DNA of 9,975 nucleotides from JAFGOY01 sp034430335 (GCA_034430335.1 DAOUES010000112.1:1-9975); one strand, 5' to 3'; counted from the stretch's first letter, positions 1 through 7,487 are shown. Notes: generated by a model from the letters alone, not told the origin. Translations and numbers: made by a program.

Positions 1-497
1 AGCTGGTCGGCAGCTTCGGCGGCGAAACGCTCATCACGGGTGAGCACATAAGCGGAGGTAAGAACGGTCAGATGGTGGTGGCGATTCTTCTCCCAGATCA
101 CCTTGATGCTGCCGACGACCGATTCGTCACGGTGATCGATGCCGAGTCCGAACTCGCGCGGCGCTCGTTTCTGCGTCGTGGGGTCATAATGCCAGTCGAT
201 GGAGTCTTCACGGAGACCGTCTAGGCCGAAGAAATGCCACTCGTGCCGGAGATACGACTCCGCCTCGGCGATCAGCGCGTCGGCGAGTTCGGGAGCCGTT
301 TCGGCCACGTCAGGTGGAATGATCAATGCCGACCGGCCCGGCAGCGACGACCAATTGGGTTCGGGGATGGCCGGGAAAACGCCGCCGCTCACCTGCCGCT
401 TCCAGATGACCTTCTGCGCCACCTGCCGGGCGCGGAATCCCACCTCGCGGGGGGACATGGCGAAAAGCCGCCTGACATACCAGCTCGGTGAAGGCAT
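1..497 (-). CDS. Heparinase II/III family protein, N-terminal part (truncated by window edge)
   Basis: The frame is open from an ATG at 497 down to base 1 and gives 165 residues with no stop, so the C-terminal part lies outside the window. It is too interrupted by the edge to appear as a complete ORF and was read by hand. It begins MPSPSWYVRRLFAMS and carries the features of the heparinase II/III N-terminal alpha/alpha-toroid domain: an early R-R-L...MS..E..FR segment, DWHYDP at residues 101-106, and IKVIWEKNRHHHL from 131, followed by an AYVLTRDERFA helix. Family members are polysaccharide lyases or lyase-like proteins, usually of about 550-700 residues; the catalytic C-terminal half is not visible, so activity cannot be judged. 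The start is 3 nt after the TGA of the two-domain oxidoreductase gene, implying one transcript and translational coupling. This gene order is familiar from bacterial exopolysaccharide loci, where the protein may trim or modify the polymer (inference). Confidence 0.88.
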   Translation of the reverse strand, partial: MPSPSWYVRRLFAMSPREVGFRARQVAQKVIWKRQVSGGVFPAIPEPNWSSLPGRSALIIPPDVAETAPELADALIAEAESYLRHEWHFFGLDGLREDSIDWHYDPTTQKRAPREFGLGIDHRDESVVGSIKVIWEKNRHHHLTVLTSAYVLTRDERFAAEAADQ

Positions 498-500
498 CGA

Positions 501-2672
501 TCAGGCTGGCCTGTATTGATCCAGCGTGATGCGTTGCCCGGTGCGGATCGACTCCTGGGCAGCAAGCGTCACCAGTGTGGTATCGAACAGGCTGTCGATG
601 GGAATCGGCATTGGCCCGCCGGTTTCGACGGCCTTGACGAAGGCCCGCATCTGGTTCTTTTGCCCTTTGTCCTGCGATACAGCGGTTTTCTTTTTTCGTG
701 ACGATTCATAGAAGGTGACGCTGTTGAAATTGTCGAGCCGGGCGGTCAGCCCGCCGCCGAACACCTCGATGTTCTCTTTCGGCACACCGGACGATCCCTG
801 AGTCAGGTAGAGCAGCACGCCAATCGAGCCGTCCTCGTATTCGACGGTCACGGCGATGTTCTCCAGGTCGTCGGGGGTGGGATTCGCTGGCCGCAGGGCC
901 GAGGCGGTCACCGCGACCGGGCGCGAACCGGTGAGGTAAGAGATCACGTCGAGGAAGTGCCCGGCCTCGCCGACGAAGCGCGTCCCGTGCTGCGCGTCGA
1001 GATACCAGGAGTCAGAGGCCATCTGCCCGGCATGGACGCGGTAATTGACAACCAGCGGGGCGGAAGTCCGCGCGAAAAAGGCAGCAAGCTCCTGCACGAG
1101 CGGGGCGAATCGGCGGTTAAAGCCCACCTGGAGGCGGCTGTTGCCCGATTCGGCAATGGCCTGATGGACGAGGCTTACCCCGTCGAGATCGACCGCCAGC
1201 GGCTTCTCGACGAATACCGGCTTCCCGGCGCGGAGCGCCTCGCCGACCATCCGGGGATGGGAAGCGTGGCGGGTAGCGATGACCACCGCGTCGATATCTT
1301 CGGCAGCAAGCAGCGATTGGTAATCGGTGGAAGTGCGCTTGAAACCGAATTTCTGCTTTGCATTGGCGGCGGAGAGACTCGTCGCGGTAGCGACTTCGAC
1401 CAGCACGGCGGCATTGTCGGCTTTGAGATGGGGGAGCAGCATACTCGATGCGTAGTTCCCGGCACCGATTACGCCGATTCGCACTTTGCCCTTGACCGGG
1501 GCAACCTGATCTCCTGATCGAACAGGTAAGGTGCGGGCCAAAACTGGCTGGTCGGCATATTTGAAGACAATCCCCAGGCCGATGTCCTTCCCCTCGGCGA
1601 TGTCGGCGTAGACCTGTTCGGCTTCGTCGAAGGGGAAAATCCCGGTGACGATGGGTTCGAGGTCGATCAGCCCGCTGGCGAGCAGATCGAGGAAGGACTG
1701 CATGTTACGCCGTTCAGTCCAACGGACGTAGCCTATGGGATAATCGACGCCTTTTCCCTCGTAGTTGGGATCGTAGCGGCCAGGGCCGTAGGATCGCGAG
1801 AAGCGAACGTCTAATTCTTTGCCGTAGTATTCCTTCCAGGGGAGGTCGAGGCGCGTCTTGCCGATATCGACAATACGGGCGCGGTCGCGGGCGATCGCGG
1901 CAGCCAGTTCGACCGGCTCGTTGCTGCTTCCCCCGGCAGTGATGAAGACACAGTCGACTCCCGCGCCGCGCGTCAGGCGGACGATGTCGGCAAGGAAGAC
2001 GGCGTCATCCGGCTGACCGGCGCTGACCGCGCCGCACTGCATGGCTAGCTGGCAGCGACCGGGGATCAGATCGACCCCGACGGCCTGTACCCCGGCGGCG
2101 CGGAGAAGCTGGATCAAAATCTGCCCCAGCAGCCCCAGTCCGATCACGCAGGCGGTTTCGCCCAACTGCATCTGCGCCTGCCGGAAGCCCTGCATGGCAA
2201 TCGCGCCGATGGTGGTGAACGCCGCGTGGTGCATCGGGACGTCGGCAGGAACGGGAACGGCGAGGTTCTTCGGGATGAAGTTGATCTCCGAGTGATTGGC
2301 ATACTCCGCACCGCCGCAGGCCACCGCCTGCCCGACGGCAAATTCGCCCGCCTGGGGGTCAACTTCGATGACGGTGCCGGAAAGAGAATATCCCAGCGGG
2401 GTGAGCTTATCGAGCCGGTTCATCACTTTTTGATAGGTGGCAATCGGCCCCTGCTGGCGCAGCGTTTCGAGCACCTTCTTGACCTGGTCGGGGCGCGCCC
2501 TGGCTTTGCCCAGGTAAGACATCTGCCCCTCGCGGACTTTCATGCTCTCGGTGCCTGACGAGATCAGGCTGTAGGCGGATTGAACAAGGATTCCACCTGT
2601 CTTCAAGGCAGGCGGATCGACTTCTTCGAGGCGGATCACGCCCGTTTTATAGTTCTGGCTGATTTGTTTCAT
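501..2672 (-). CDS. Two-domain oxidoreductase: medium-chain dehydrogenase fused to Gfo/Idh/MocA domain
   Basis: The product is about 723 residues (731 if read from the upstream ATG at 2696; numbers below use that longer form). Residues 9-380 form a medium-chain dehydrogenase/reductase half: YSLISSGTE where zinc alcohol dehydrogenases carry the catalytic Cys, a GGAEYANHSEINFIPKNL segment, and a Rossmann GLGLLG at 186-191. Residues 404-731 form a Gfo/Idh/MocA half: IGVIGAGNYA at 407-416, VFVEKPLAVD with the EKP motif at 497-499, and GEAGHF at 576-581 with the likely active-site His580. The fusion is a known family found in surface-polysaccharide gene clusters, probably acting on a sugar or nucleotide sugar with NAD(P); the substrate is unknown. 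The start at 2672 is preferred because homologues begin near MKQ...NYKTG and the eight extra residues look non-coding. An AGGA lies 12 nt upstream of 2672, so the Shine-Dalgarno evidence is weak. It is transcribed with the heparinase-like gene downstream. Confidence 0.93.
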   Translation of the reverse strand: MKQISQNYKTGVIRLEEVDPPALKTGGILVQSAYSLISSGTESMKVREGQMSYLGKARARPDQVKKVLETLRQQGPIATYQKVMNRLDKLTPLGYSLSGTVIEVDPQAGEFAVGQAVACGGAEYANHSEINFIPKNLAVPVPADVPMHHAAFTTIGAIAMQGFRQAQMQLGETACVIGLGLLGQILIQLLRAAGVQAVGVDLIPGRCQLAMQCGAVSAGQPDDAVFLADIVRLTRGAGVDCVFITAGGSSNEPVELAAAIARDRARIVDIGKTRLDLPWKEYYGKELDVRFSRSYGPGRYDPNYEGKGVDYPIGYVRWTERRNMQSFLDLLASGLIDLEPIVTGIFPFDEAEQVYADIAEGKDIGLGIVFKYADQPVLARTLPVRSGDQVAPVKGKVRIGVIGAGNYASSMLLPHLKADNAAVLVEVATATSLSAANAKQKFGFKRTSTDYQSLLAAEDIDAVVIATRHASHPRMVGEALRAGKPVFVEKPLAVDLDGVSLVHQAIAESGNSRLQVGFNRRFAPLVQELAAFFARTSAPLVVNYRVHAGQMASDSWYLDAQHGTRFVGEAGHFLDVISYLTGSRPVAVTASALRPANPTPDDLENIAVTVEYEDGSIGVLLYLTQGSSGVPKENIEVFGGGLTARLDNFNSVTFYESSRKKKTAVSQDKGQKNQMRAFVKAVETGGPMPIPIDSLFDTTLVTLAAQESIRTGQRITLDQYRPA

Positions 2673-2804
2673 TAGTCTGGCTATTCCTGATTGCATCCAA
2701 GTGCATGCCTTGAGGCTATAGTAACAGGGAAACAGAAGTGAAGCTACTTGCAGTTTTCAGCGTTGTCGGGTGTTTGGTTATCCAGGGGCAATCGCATAAA
2801 CTTA

Positions 2805-2868
2805 GGGCGGTTCGAAAATACGGTTAACGAATTTACAATCTATCCAAAAATCGTTTCGGGCGGTTCGA
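2805..2868. repeat. 11-bp direct repeat pair
   Basis: GGGCGGTTCGA occurs exactly at 2805-2815 and again at 2858-2868, 53 bp apart start to start. Each copy is followed by a T/A-rich stretch and then TCTATCC (2839-2845 and 2876-2882), so the two half-units look like degenerate copies of one longer element. The second copy also takes part in a 7-bp inverted repeat, AAAATCG (2847-2853) with CGATTTT (2866-2872). It could be a pair of operator sites for a DNA-binding regulator or the remnant of a short dispersed repeat; the sequence alone does not decide. Confidence 0.55.
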
Positions 2869-2873
2869 TTTTG

Positions 2874-2913
2874 TATCTATCCGAAATGAACGAAGTGAAT
2901 TTGCGGATAGATA
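2874..2913. repeat. Imperfect palindrome / hairpin upstream of the GT-C gene
   Basis: The left arm TATCTATCCG (2874-2883) is the exact reverse complement of CGGATAGATA (2904-2913). Further inward AAAT (2884-2887) pairs with ATTT (2899-2902) with one bulged G at 2903. The result is a 14-bp stem with an 11-nt loop (2888-2898). It ends 16 nt before the GT-C start codon. No T-tract follows on either strand, so it is not a normal intrinsic terminator. It could be a cis-regulatory RNA hairpin in the leader, a protein-binding palindrome, or a member of a dispersed palindromic repeat family. Confidence 0.65.
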
Positions 2914-2929
2914 GTTAGAGCAGGTTTCC

Positions 2930-5002
2930 ATGCAAAGAACCGAACGCCAACTGATCCTGATCCTACTCCTACTCTCGGCGGCGCTGGGCGTGGCCCATGC
3001 GATCATCGTGCCGACCTGGTCACAGGTTGAAGAACCCGGCCATTTCGAATATATCCGCACGCTGATCGTCCACCGCGAGCTGCCCGATCCCGATGACCCC
3101 GACCTGAACATCCGCCGGGAGATTATCGCGACCTATATCTGGGCGCATCACCGGCTGGGTTCAGGCGGGCGAATGGCGAACCAAATCCTGATCGATACAT
3201 TGGGATTGGAAACCGATGCAGACTGGATCGCCCTGCGTGACCGCCTTCAGGAAGAACCGGGATACGCCTCACCAGGGGACGCCGAACGCTATATCAACCG
3301 CTTCAACTCGCAGCTCAACGAGCAACCGGGATATTATCTCGCCGCCGCGCTGGTGCTGTTTCCCTTCAGAAACGCGGCATTGGAAACGCAGCTCATGATC
3401 GCCCGCCTGTTTACAGTCGGGTTGGGCGTGCTGACAATCTGGCTGGCCTATTTGACGGCCTGCGAACTGTTCCCGGACGACTGGCTGATGCGGATTGCAG
3501 TTCCGGCAGTAGTGGCTTTGCTGCCGAGCTTCGTGGTGCTGACCGGCACGGTCAATAACACGGTCGCGGCGGCGGCAGCCGTCTCACTGGCGGCTTATGC
3601 ATCGGTGCGGCTGGTGCGTCGAGGCTACGGCCTGTGGGGGCTGGCTTTGCTGGTGATGGGAGTTGCTGCCTGCATGGTCAGCAAGACGACGGCCTACGCC
3701 GGGATTCCGGTGGCGCTGCTGGCGATCCTGCTGGCGCGGCGGAAAGCATGGCCCCGCTGGATTCTCTACACGGTGCTGGGATTGGTTGGGCTGGGAGCGG
3801 TGATCACTTTGAGATGGCACTACCCGGCAAGCTGGTACCGGGTAGACTTCGACAACGGCACGCAAAGGGTCGACGATGCGCCAGAGGGCAGCCGGGTATT
3901 CGAACAGATGGCTAACTATCCGAACGCGAGTATGTGGCAGGCCCTGCCCGGCTCGACGGTGGAAGAACTGCGCGGCCAGCCGGTGACCATCGGCGGGTGG
4001 ATGCGGGCCGATCACGAACAGGTGCTCGAACACCCGCCGAGCCTGTACTACGCGCCCGACCGGGGCAACCCGGAGCGCATTCTCTGGGTGGAAGAGCCGG
4101 TGATTGTCGGCGAGGAATGGCAGTTCTATGCGACGACGGTGACGATCCCGGAAGATGCCCAGTGTATGGTTTACCAGATGCTGGCACCGGGAGAATATGC
4201 GGGAGAATACACCATTCAATACGACGGGATTACTATGGCAGTGGGGGATTGGCCGCTGGACGATCCCCCACAGTTCGAGAATCGAGCAGCCAGCCGGGGA
4301 ACATGGGGTGGAAAAGCCTTCGAGAACCTGCTGCTGAACGCCTCGGCGGAACGCGGGATACCGCTGATACGTTCTGACCTGGAAACGCTGCTGCCCGATC
4401 AACTGGCCGATACAGGGATCAAACTCAACCCGCGTTTAGCCACCCTGATGGATTGGAAGGCAAACCGGGAAATCTTCAGTCAGGCGCTGCGCTGGCTGTT
4501 CACCTCGTTCTGGTCACGCTACGGCTGGTCGATGCCGGGACTGCCGCGCTGGATCATCCTGGGGTTGTTTGGGTTGTGCCTGGTAAGCGGCGTCGGGCTG
4601 ATCGTTTACGGCATCAGAGCATATCCAAAAGCACCGTTGTGGCAAAGGCGGGCGACAGCGCTGCTGCTGCTCGGCGCGGGGTTGAGTGTGGGAATGGCAG
4701 TATTCAGGATCGACCCGATCCAGATGCCGCTCTACTGCGACTTTTACCAGGGGCGGTTCATCTCGACCGGGTACTATATCATTCCCGGTGTGCTGCCTTT
4801 GATGGCCGTCTGGTACCTGGGTCTCCGCCAGTGGGTGCCGGAGCGAGGCCAGCGCTGGCTGCTGGCCGTAATGGTGATGGGCCTGTTCCTGCTCTCGATA
4901 GGGGTGCTGTTCGGGCGGCAAATTCCTGATTACCTGACCGTGTATGGAATCGATCCGCCGCTGACGCTGCTTATGCGGTTGTGGGGCTGGAGCGCGTGGT
5001 AA
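2930..5002 (+). CDS. Polytopic GT-C/DUF2142-like membrane protein with inserted beta-rich ectodomain
   Basis: This 690-residue protein has about 11-12 predicted membrane helices. TM1 is at 7-26, further helices cluster between about 130 and 296, and the rest lie at about 541-562, 574-592, 612-631 and 642-662. After TM1 comes VPTWSQVEEPGHFEY (27-41), which matches the place of the acidic-plus-His loop motif (..DE..H..) of GT-C glycosyltransferases and DUF2142 proteins. LTGTVNN, SKTTAY, SFWSRYGWS and QGRFISTGYYIIPG are also DUF2142-like. Such proteins are thought to transfer sugars from lipid-linked donors on the outer face of the membrane; no substrate can be named. Residues about 300-495 are hydrophilic and beta-rich (GQPVTIGGWMRAD, EEWQFYATTVTIPED, ENLLLNASAE), resembling the jelly-roll carbohydrate-binding modules of other Chloroflexota surface proteins. 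A GAGCAGG sits 5 nt before the ATG. It reads away from the polysaccharide-type pair at the left. Confidence 0.85.
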   Translation: MQRTERQLILILLLLSAALGVAHAIIVPTWSQVEEPGHFEYIRTLIVHRELPDPDDPDLNIRREIIATYIWAHHRLGSGGRMANQILIDTLGLETDADWIALRDRLQEEPGYASPGDAERYINRFNSQLNEQPGYYLAAALVLFPFRNAALETQLMIARLFTVGLGVLTIWLAYLTACELFPDDWLMRIAVPAVVALLPSFVVLTGTVNNTVAAAAAVSLAAYASVRLVRRGYGLWGLALLVMGVAACMVSKTTAYAGIPVALLAILLARRKAWPRWILYTVLGLVGLGAVITLRWHYPASWYRVDFDNGTQRVDDAPEGSRVFEQMANYPNASMWQALPGSTVEELRGQPVTIGGWMRADHEQVLEHPPSLYYAPDRGNPERILWVEEPVIVGEEWQFYATTVTIPEDAQCMVYQMLAPGEYAGEYTIQYDGITMAVGDWPLDDPPQFENRAASRGTWGGKAFENLLLNASAERGIPLIRSDLETLLPDQLADTGIKLNPRLATLMDWKANREIFSQALRWLFTSFWSRYGWSMPGLPRWIILGLFGLCLVSGVGLIVYGIRAYPKAPLWQRRATALLLLGAGLSVGMAVFRIDPIQMPLYCDFYQGRFISTGYYIIPGVLPLMAVWYLGLRQWVPERGQRWLLAVMVMGLFLLSIGVLFGRQIPDYLTVYGIDPPLTLLMRLWGWSAW

Positions 5003-5065
5003 TTCGACTGCCCGCCCACAAACTATCCGGTGTCATGGGGATATGGGCTATCGGTAACTGCGGCT

Positions 5066-5107
5066 CGATACTATACTGGCAGGAGGAAAAACCAGTCCAA
5101 AGTATCG
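5066..5107 (+). promoter_or_regulatory. Two-tier hairpin in the leader of the kinase gene
   Basis: CGATACT (5066-5072) is the exact reverse complement of AGTATCG (5101-5107), and inside it ACTGG (5075-5079) pairs with CCAGT (5092-5096), leaving small internal bulges. The 12-nt apical loop (5080-5091) contains AGGAGG, a perfect Shine-Dalgarno core, but no start codon follows at a usable distance. The kinase start is 28 nt after the hairpin and has its own AGGAG. There is no T-run, so a terminator for the GT-C gene is unlikely. The left arm also holds TATACT (5072-5077), a possible -10 box without a good -35. It may be a leader RNA structure or a binding site. Confidence 0.45.
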
Positions 5108-5121
5108 TCCCGGTTTAGGTT

Positions 5122-5126
5122 AGGAG
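5122..5126 (+). promoter_or_regulatory. Shine-Dalgarno site of the kinase gene
   Basis: AGGAG lies 9 nt before the ATG at 5136. This fixes the kinase start and agrees with the usual distance of the N-terminus from the glycine-rich loop. Confidence 0.8.
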
Positions 5127-5135
5127 AAAGACGCA

Positions 5136-7487
5136 ATGACCGATCTGGGAGGCCAGACACTGGGTAGATACCAGATCATAGAGCGATTGGGGCGTGGGGG
5201 CATGGCCGACGTTTACAAAGCCTACCAGCCCGGTTTGGATCGCTATGTGGCGGTAAAGGTGCTGCACCCGCATTTATCAGAAGACCCTGACTTTGTCACC
5301 CGTTTCCAGCGCGAGGCAAAGACGGTTGCCGCGCTACGTCACCCGCATATCGTGCAGGTTTTTGATTTTGATTCACAGAACGACCGCTACTTCATGGTGA
5401 TGGAATACATCGAGGGCGGCAGGACGCTCAAAGAAGTGCTGAACGATTTAGCTGATCGCGGCGAGCGGCTCCCACTGCCTCATACGCTCGATATCTGCGC
5501 GAAACTGGCCGACGCCCTTGACTATGCTCACGGGCAGGGGATGGTTCACCGGGATATCAAACCGGCCAATGTGCTGCTGCCGACCATCGACAACCCGGTG
5601 CTGAGTGACTTCGGGATTGCGCGCATTATTGGTCAGACGGGATTGACGGCCAGCGGCGCGATGATCGGCACCCCGGCGTATATGTCGCCCGAACAGGGCC
5701 GGGGAGAGAAGGCCGACGAACGCACCGATATCTACGCGCTGGGGATCGTGCTCTACGAAATGATGACCGGCCAGCCTCCCTATGACGCCGATACACCCTA
5801 CGGGGTGATTCTCAAACATATCAACGATCCATTGGTGCCGCCGCACAAGTTTGTCGAAAAGCTGCCACAGTCGGTAGAGCGAGTTGTGCTCAAGAGCCTG
5901 GCGAAAGACCCGCTGGATCGCTACCCCTCGGCGGGGGCCATGCGTGACGCGGTTCTCCGGGCGAGAGAAGATCAGGACGAGATCACCGGGATCGGAGAAG
6001 TGACGGCGGAGATCACGCCAGCATCACAGGCGACTGTCGCCGCAGCCGGGCCGACGGTTGCCGTCGAAGCGCCGGGTATAACAGAAACCGAGCTGGCCGA
6101 ACCGCTGGCGGCTGCTGCGCCGGGGGGAAAGAAGCGGCGGGTAAAGTGGTGGGTGGCTGCACTGGCCGTGATCGCAGCGATGGCAGTGATCGGCGGTGGG
6201 CTGGCCGCTGTCCTGGGGCTGTTTGATGGTGATGATACGCATGTTTTACCAGAATCACACCAAGAAGTAGAACCCGGTGAAGAGCCTGAAGAACCCGGAG
6301 AACCCGAAGAACCCGCTTTAGAAGAAGGAATGATCACTGCATCAGGCCGGTTGACCGAAGAGGCATACGGGATCATCGAGACCGACCCGGAAAGGGCCGA
6401 GGAACTGCTCGAAGAGGCGCTCGACATCAACCCGATGAATGTCTGGGCCATGACGGGACTGGCGAGAGTATATATGTATCGGGGCGACTTCGACTCGGCG
6501 AATGATGTATTGGAAGAAGCCTACGCGATCGAGCCGGATCACCCGGAAGTCCAACTGCTCAGGGGGATGTTGTTTACCGATTCGGAAGAGTATTACAATG
6601 CCGACGAAGCAATGGCAGCGCTCGGCAGGGCAATTGAGATTAACTGCGTCGACGATGGCAATCTCTGGTTATGCGGGGATGCCAGCTCCCGCCGGGCAAA
6701 CTTATACGCATGGTACTTTGGCGAATATCCCCAGGCGCTGGAAGATGTCAACCGCGCGATAGGAACTGCCCCTGAGCCGTGGTACGCAGCGCCATTCCTC
6801 GAAACACGCGCCTATATCTACGGGGCAATGGAAGACTTCGAGCGGGCCGATGCCGACTTCATGGAGGCGTACGGGCGGGGAAATGGAGAGATCGCTTTCC
6901 TTGAGGATGCGGCCAGTTATGCCGTTTCGACCGGGCGGAATGAGGCCGCAATAGGCTTCTACGAGCGCCTGATGAACGATCACGCGGATGACGCGAGAGT
7001 AAAAGCCGGGCAAGCCTACGTGCTGTGGACGATGGGAAACTACGACGCAGCACTCGAAATGAGCCATGCCGCGCTTGAACAGGAACCCGACTTGGCTAAG
7101 GCTAAGTACGTGATCGGGCTGGTACAGATCGACCGGGGGAACCCCGAACAGGCAGTGGAGACGTTCGGCTCGATCCTGGGTGTAGATCGAGATAGCTATG
7201 CCTGGCCGTTCCTCAACGAGGATTTTCGGCACGAGATACATTACGACATGGCACGCGCGGCGCTGGCAATGGGCGATCATGGGTGGGCGCTCGATCTGGT
7301 GGAGCAGTCGCTCGAATTCGACGAGGGGTGGGCCTATCCCTATGTGCTGCGCGGCGACATCCTGGCTGAGATCGGCGAGGTGGAAGAGGCGCGTCACAAC
7401 TACGAGAGGGCGCTGGAACTCGGCAGTTATATGCCTGAACTGGTCGAAACTGTAGAGCAGCGGCTGTCGGCGCTGCCCGGCGGATAG
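5136..7487 (+). CDS. Membrane-anchored PknB-type Ser/Thr protein kinase with extracytoplasmic TPR domain
   Basis: This is a 783-residue protein. Residues 10-275 form a complete Hanks-type kinase: glycine-rich loop LGRGGMADV (18-26), VAVKV with Lys41, catalytic HRDIKPAN (138-145), SDFG (157-160), the activation segment with Thr/Ser residues, GTPAYMSPE (178-186) and D198 in TDIYALG. All catalytic residues are present, so it should be active. A linker, then the basic KKRRVK (332-337) and a single membrane helix at about 338-363 put the kinase in the cytoplasm and the rest outside. An acidic Pro/Glu linker (377-397) leads to about 8-10 TPR-like helical pairs (405-770), for example WAMTGLARVYMYRGDFDSA. 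The ectodomain has only two cysteines, C504 and C513, which could form a disulfide. The natural reading is that the TPRs sense or bind an envelope partner and control phosphorylation inside; target and signal are unknown. An intrinsic terminator follows. Confidence 0.96.
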   Translation: MTDLGGQTLGRYQIIERLGRGGMADVYKAYQPGLDRYVAVKVLHPHLSEDPDFVTRFQREAKTVAALRHPHIVQVFDFDSQNDRYFMVMEYIEGGRTLKEVLNDLADRGERLPLPHTLDICAKLADALDYAHGQGMVHRDIKPANVLLPTIDNPVLSDFGIARIIGQTGLTASGAMIGTPAYMSPEQGRGEKADERTDIYALGIVLYEMMTGQPPYDADTPYGVILKHINDPLVPPHKFVEKLPQSVERVVLKSLAKDPLDRYPSAGAMRDAVLRAREDQDEITGIGEVTAEITPASQATVAAAGPTVAVEAPGITETELAEPLAAAAPGGKKRRVKWWVAALAVIAAMAVIGGGLAAVLGLFDGDDTHVLPESHQEVEPGEEPEEPGEPEEPALEEGMITASGRLTEEAYGIIETDPERAEELLEEALDINPMNVWAMTGLARVYMYRGDFDSANDVLEEAYAIEPDHPEVQLLRGMLFTDSEEYYNADEAMAALGRAIEINCVDDGNLWLCGDASSRRANLYAWYFGEYPQALEDVNRAIGTAPEPWYAAPFLETRAYIYGAMEDFERADADFMEAYGRGNGEIAFLEDAASYAVSTGRNEAAIGFYERLMNDHADDARVKAGQAYVLWTMGNYDAALEMSHAALEQEPDLAKAKYVIGLVQIDRGNPEQAVETFGSILGVDRDSYAWPFLNEDFRHEIHYDMARAALAMGDHGWALDLVEQSLEFDEGWAYPYVLRGDILAEIGEVEEARHNYERALELGSYMPELVETVEQRLSALPGG
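6270..6317 (+). repeat. 9-bp tandem repeat inside the kinase linker
   Basis: GAACCCG occurs at 6270-6276, 6291-6297, 6300-6306 and 6309-6315. The last three are spaced exactly 9 bp apart, so three codons repeat. They encode the acidic, Pro-rich stretch (EPGEEPEEPGEPEEP) just outside the membrane. The length in whole codons means copy-number change would lengthen or shorten the linker without a frameshift. Confidence 0.7.

Larger units (their letters stand above)
2673..2929. promoter_or_regulatory. Divergent intergenic region
   Basis: This 257-bp stretch lies between the divergently read oxidoreductase and GT-C genes, so promoters for both must be here or in short overlaps. The half near the GT-C gene (2805-2915) is visibly more AT-rich and repeat-dense than the coding DNA around it. 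It contains a repeated 11-mer and a palindrome, listed separately. A TACAAT at 2834-2839 on the plus strand is a possible -10 box for the GT-C gene, but the -35 at the right distance (TTCGAA, 2811-2816) is poor. On the minus strand a TACTAT (plus 2716-2721) is a possible -10 for the oxidoreductase operon, also without a good -35. I see no convincing small ORF. Confidence 0.4.

Noticed and set aside
199..519. Plus-strand ORFs at the left edge
   Set aside because: They overlap the heparinase-like frame on the minus strand, which has family motifs and correct spacing from its neighbour.
957..1517. 186-codon plus-strand ORF antisense to the Gfo/Idh half
   Set aside because: The minus-strand frame holds the Rossmann and EKP motifs; the plus frame shows none.
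2673..2696. Eight-residue N-terminal extension of the two-domain oxidoreductase from the ATG at 2696
   Set aside because: The family start pattern fits the Met at 2672 and the extra residues are not family-like, although neither start has a strong Shine-Dalgarno site.
2805..2915. Possible CRISPR repeats or insertion-sequence end
   Set aside because: Only two short imperfect copies are present, without regular spacers, transposase or target-site duplication.
3584..4402. 272-codon minus-strand ORF antisense to the GT-C gene
   Set aside because: Its translation is Arg/His/Pro/Gln-rich without any recognisable motif, and the plus strand has a coherent membrane protein there; it is a shadow of GC-rich codons.
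5081..5086. AGGAGG as a ribosome binding site for a short leader peptide
   Set aside because: No ATG, GTG or TTG lies at a suitable distance to open a reading frame.
6702..7397. 231-codon minus-strand ORF antisense to the TPR part of the kinase gene
   Set aside because: The TPR pattern on the plus strand explains the coding signal; no start-site signal or motif supports the antisense frame.
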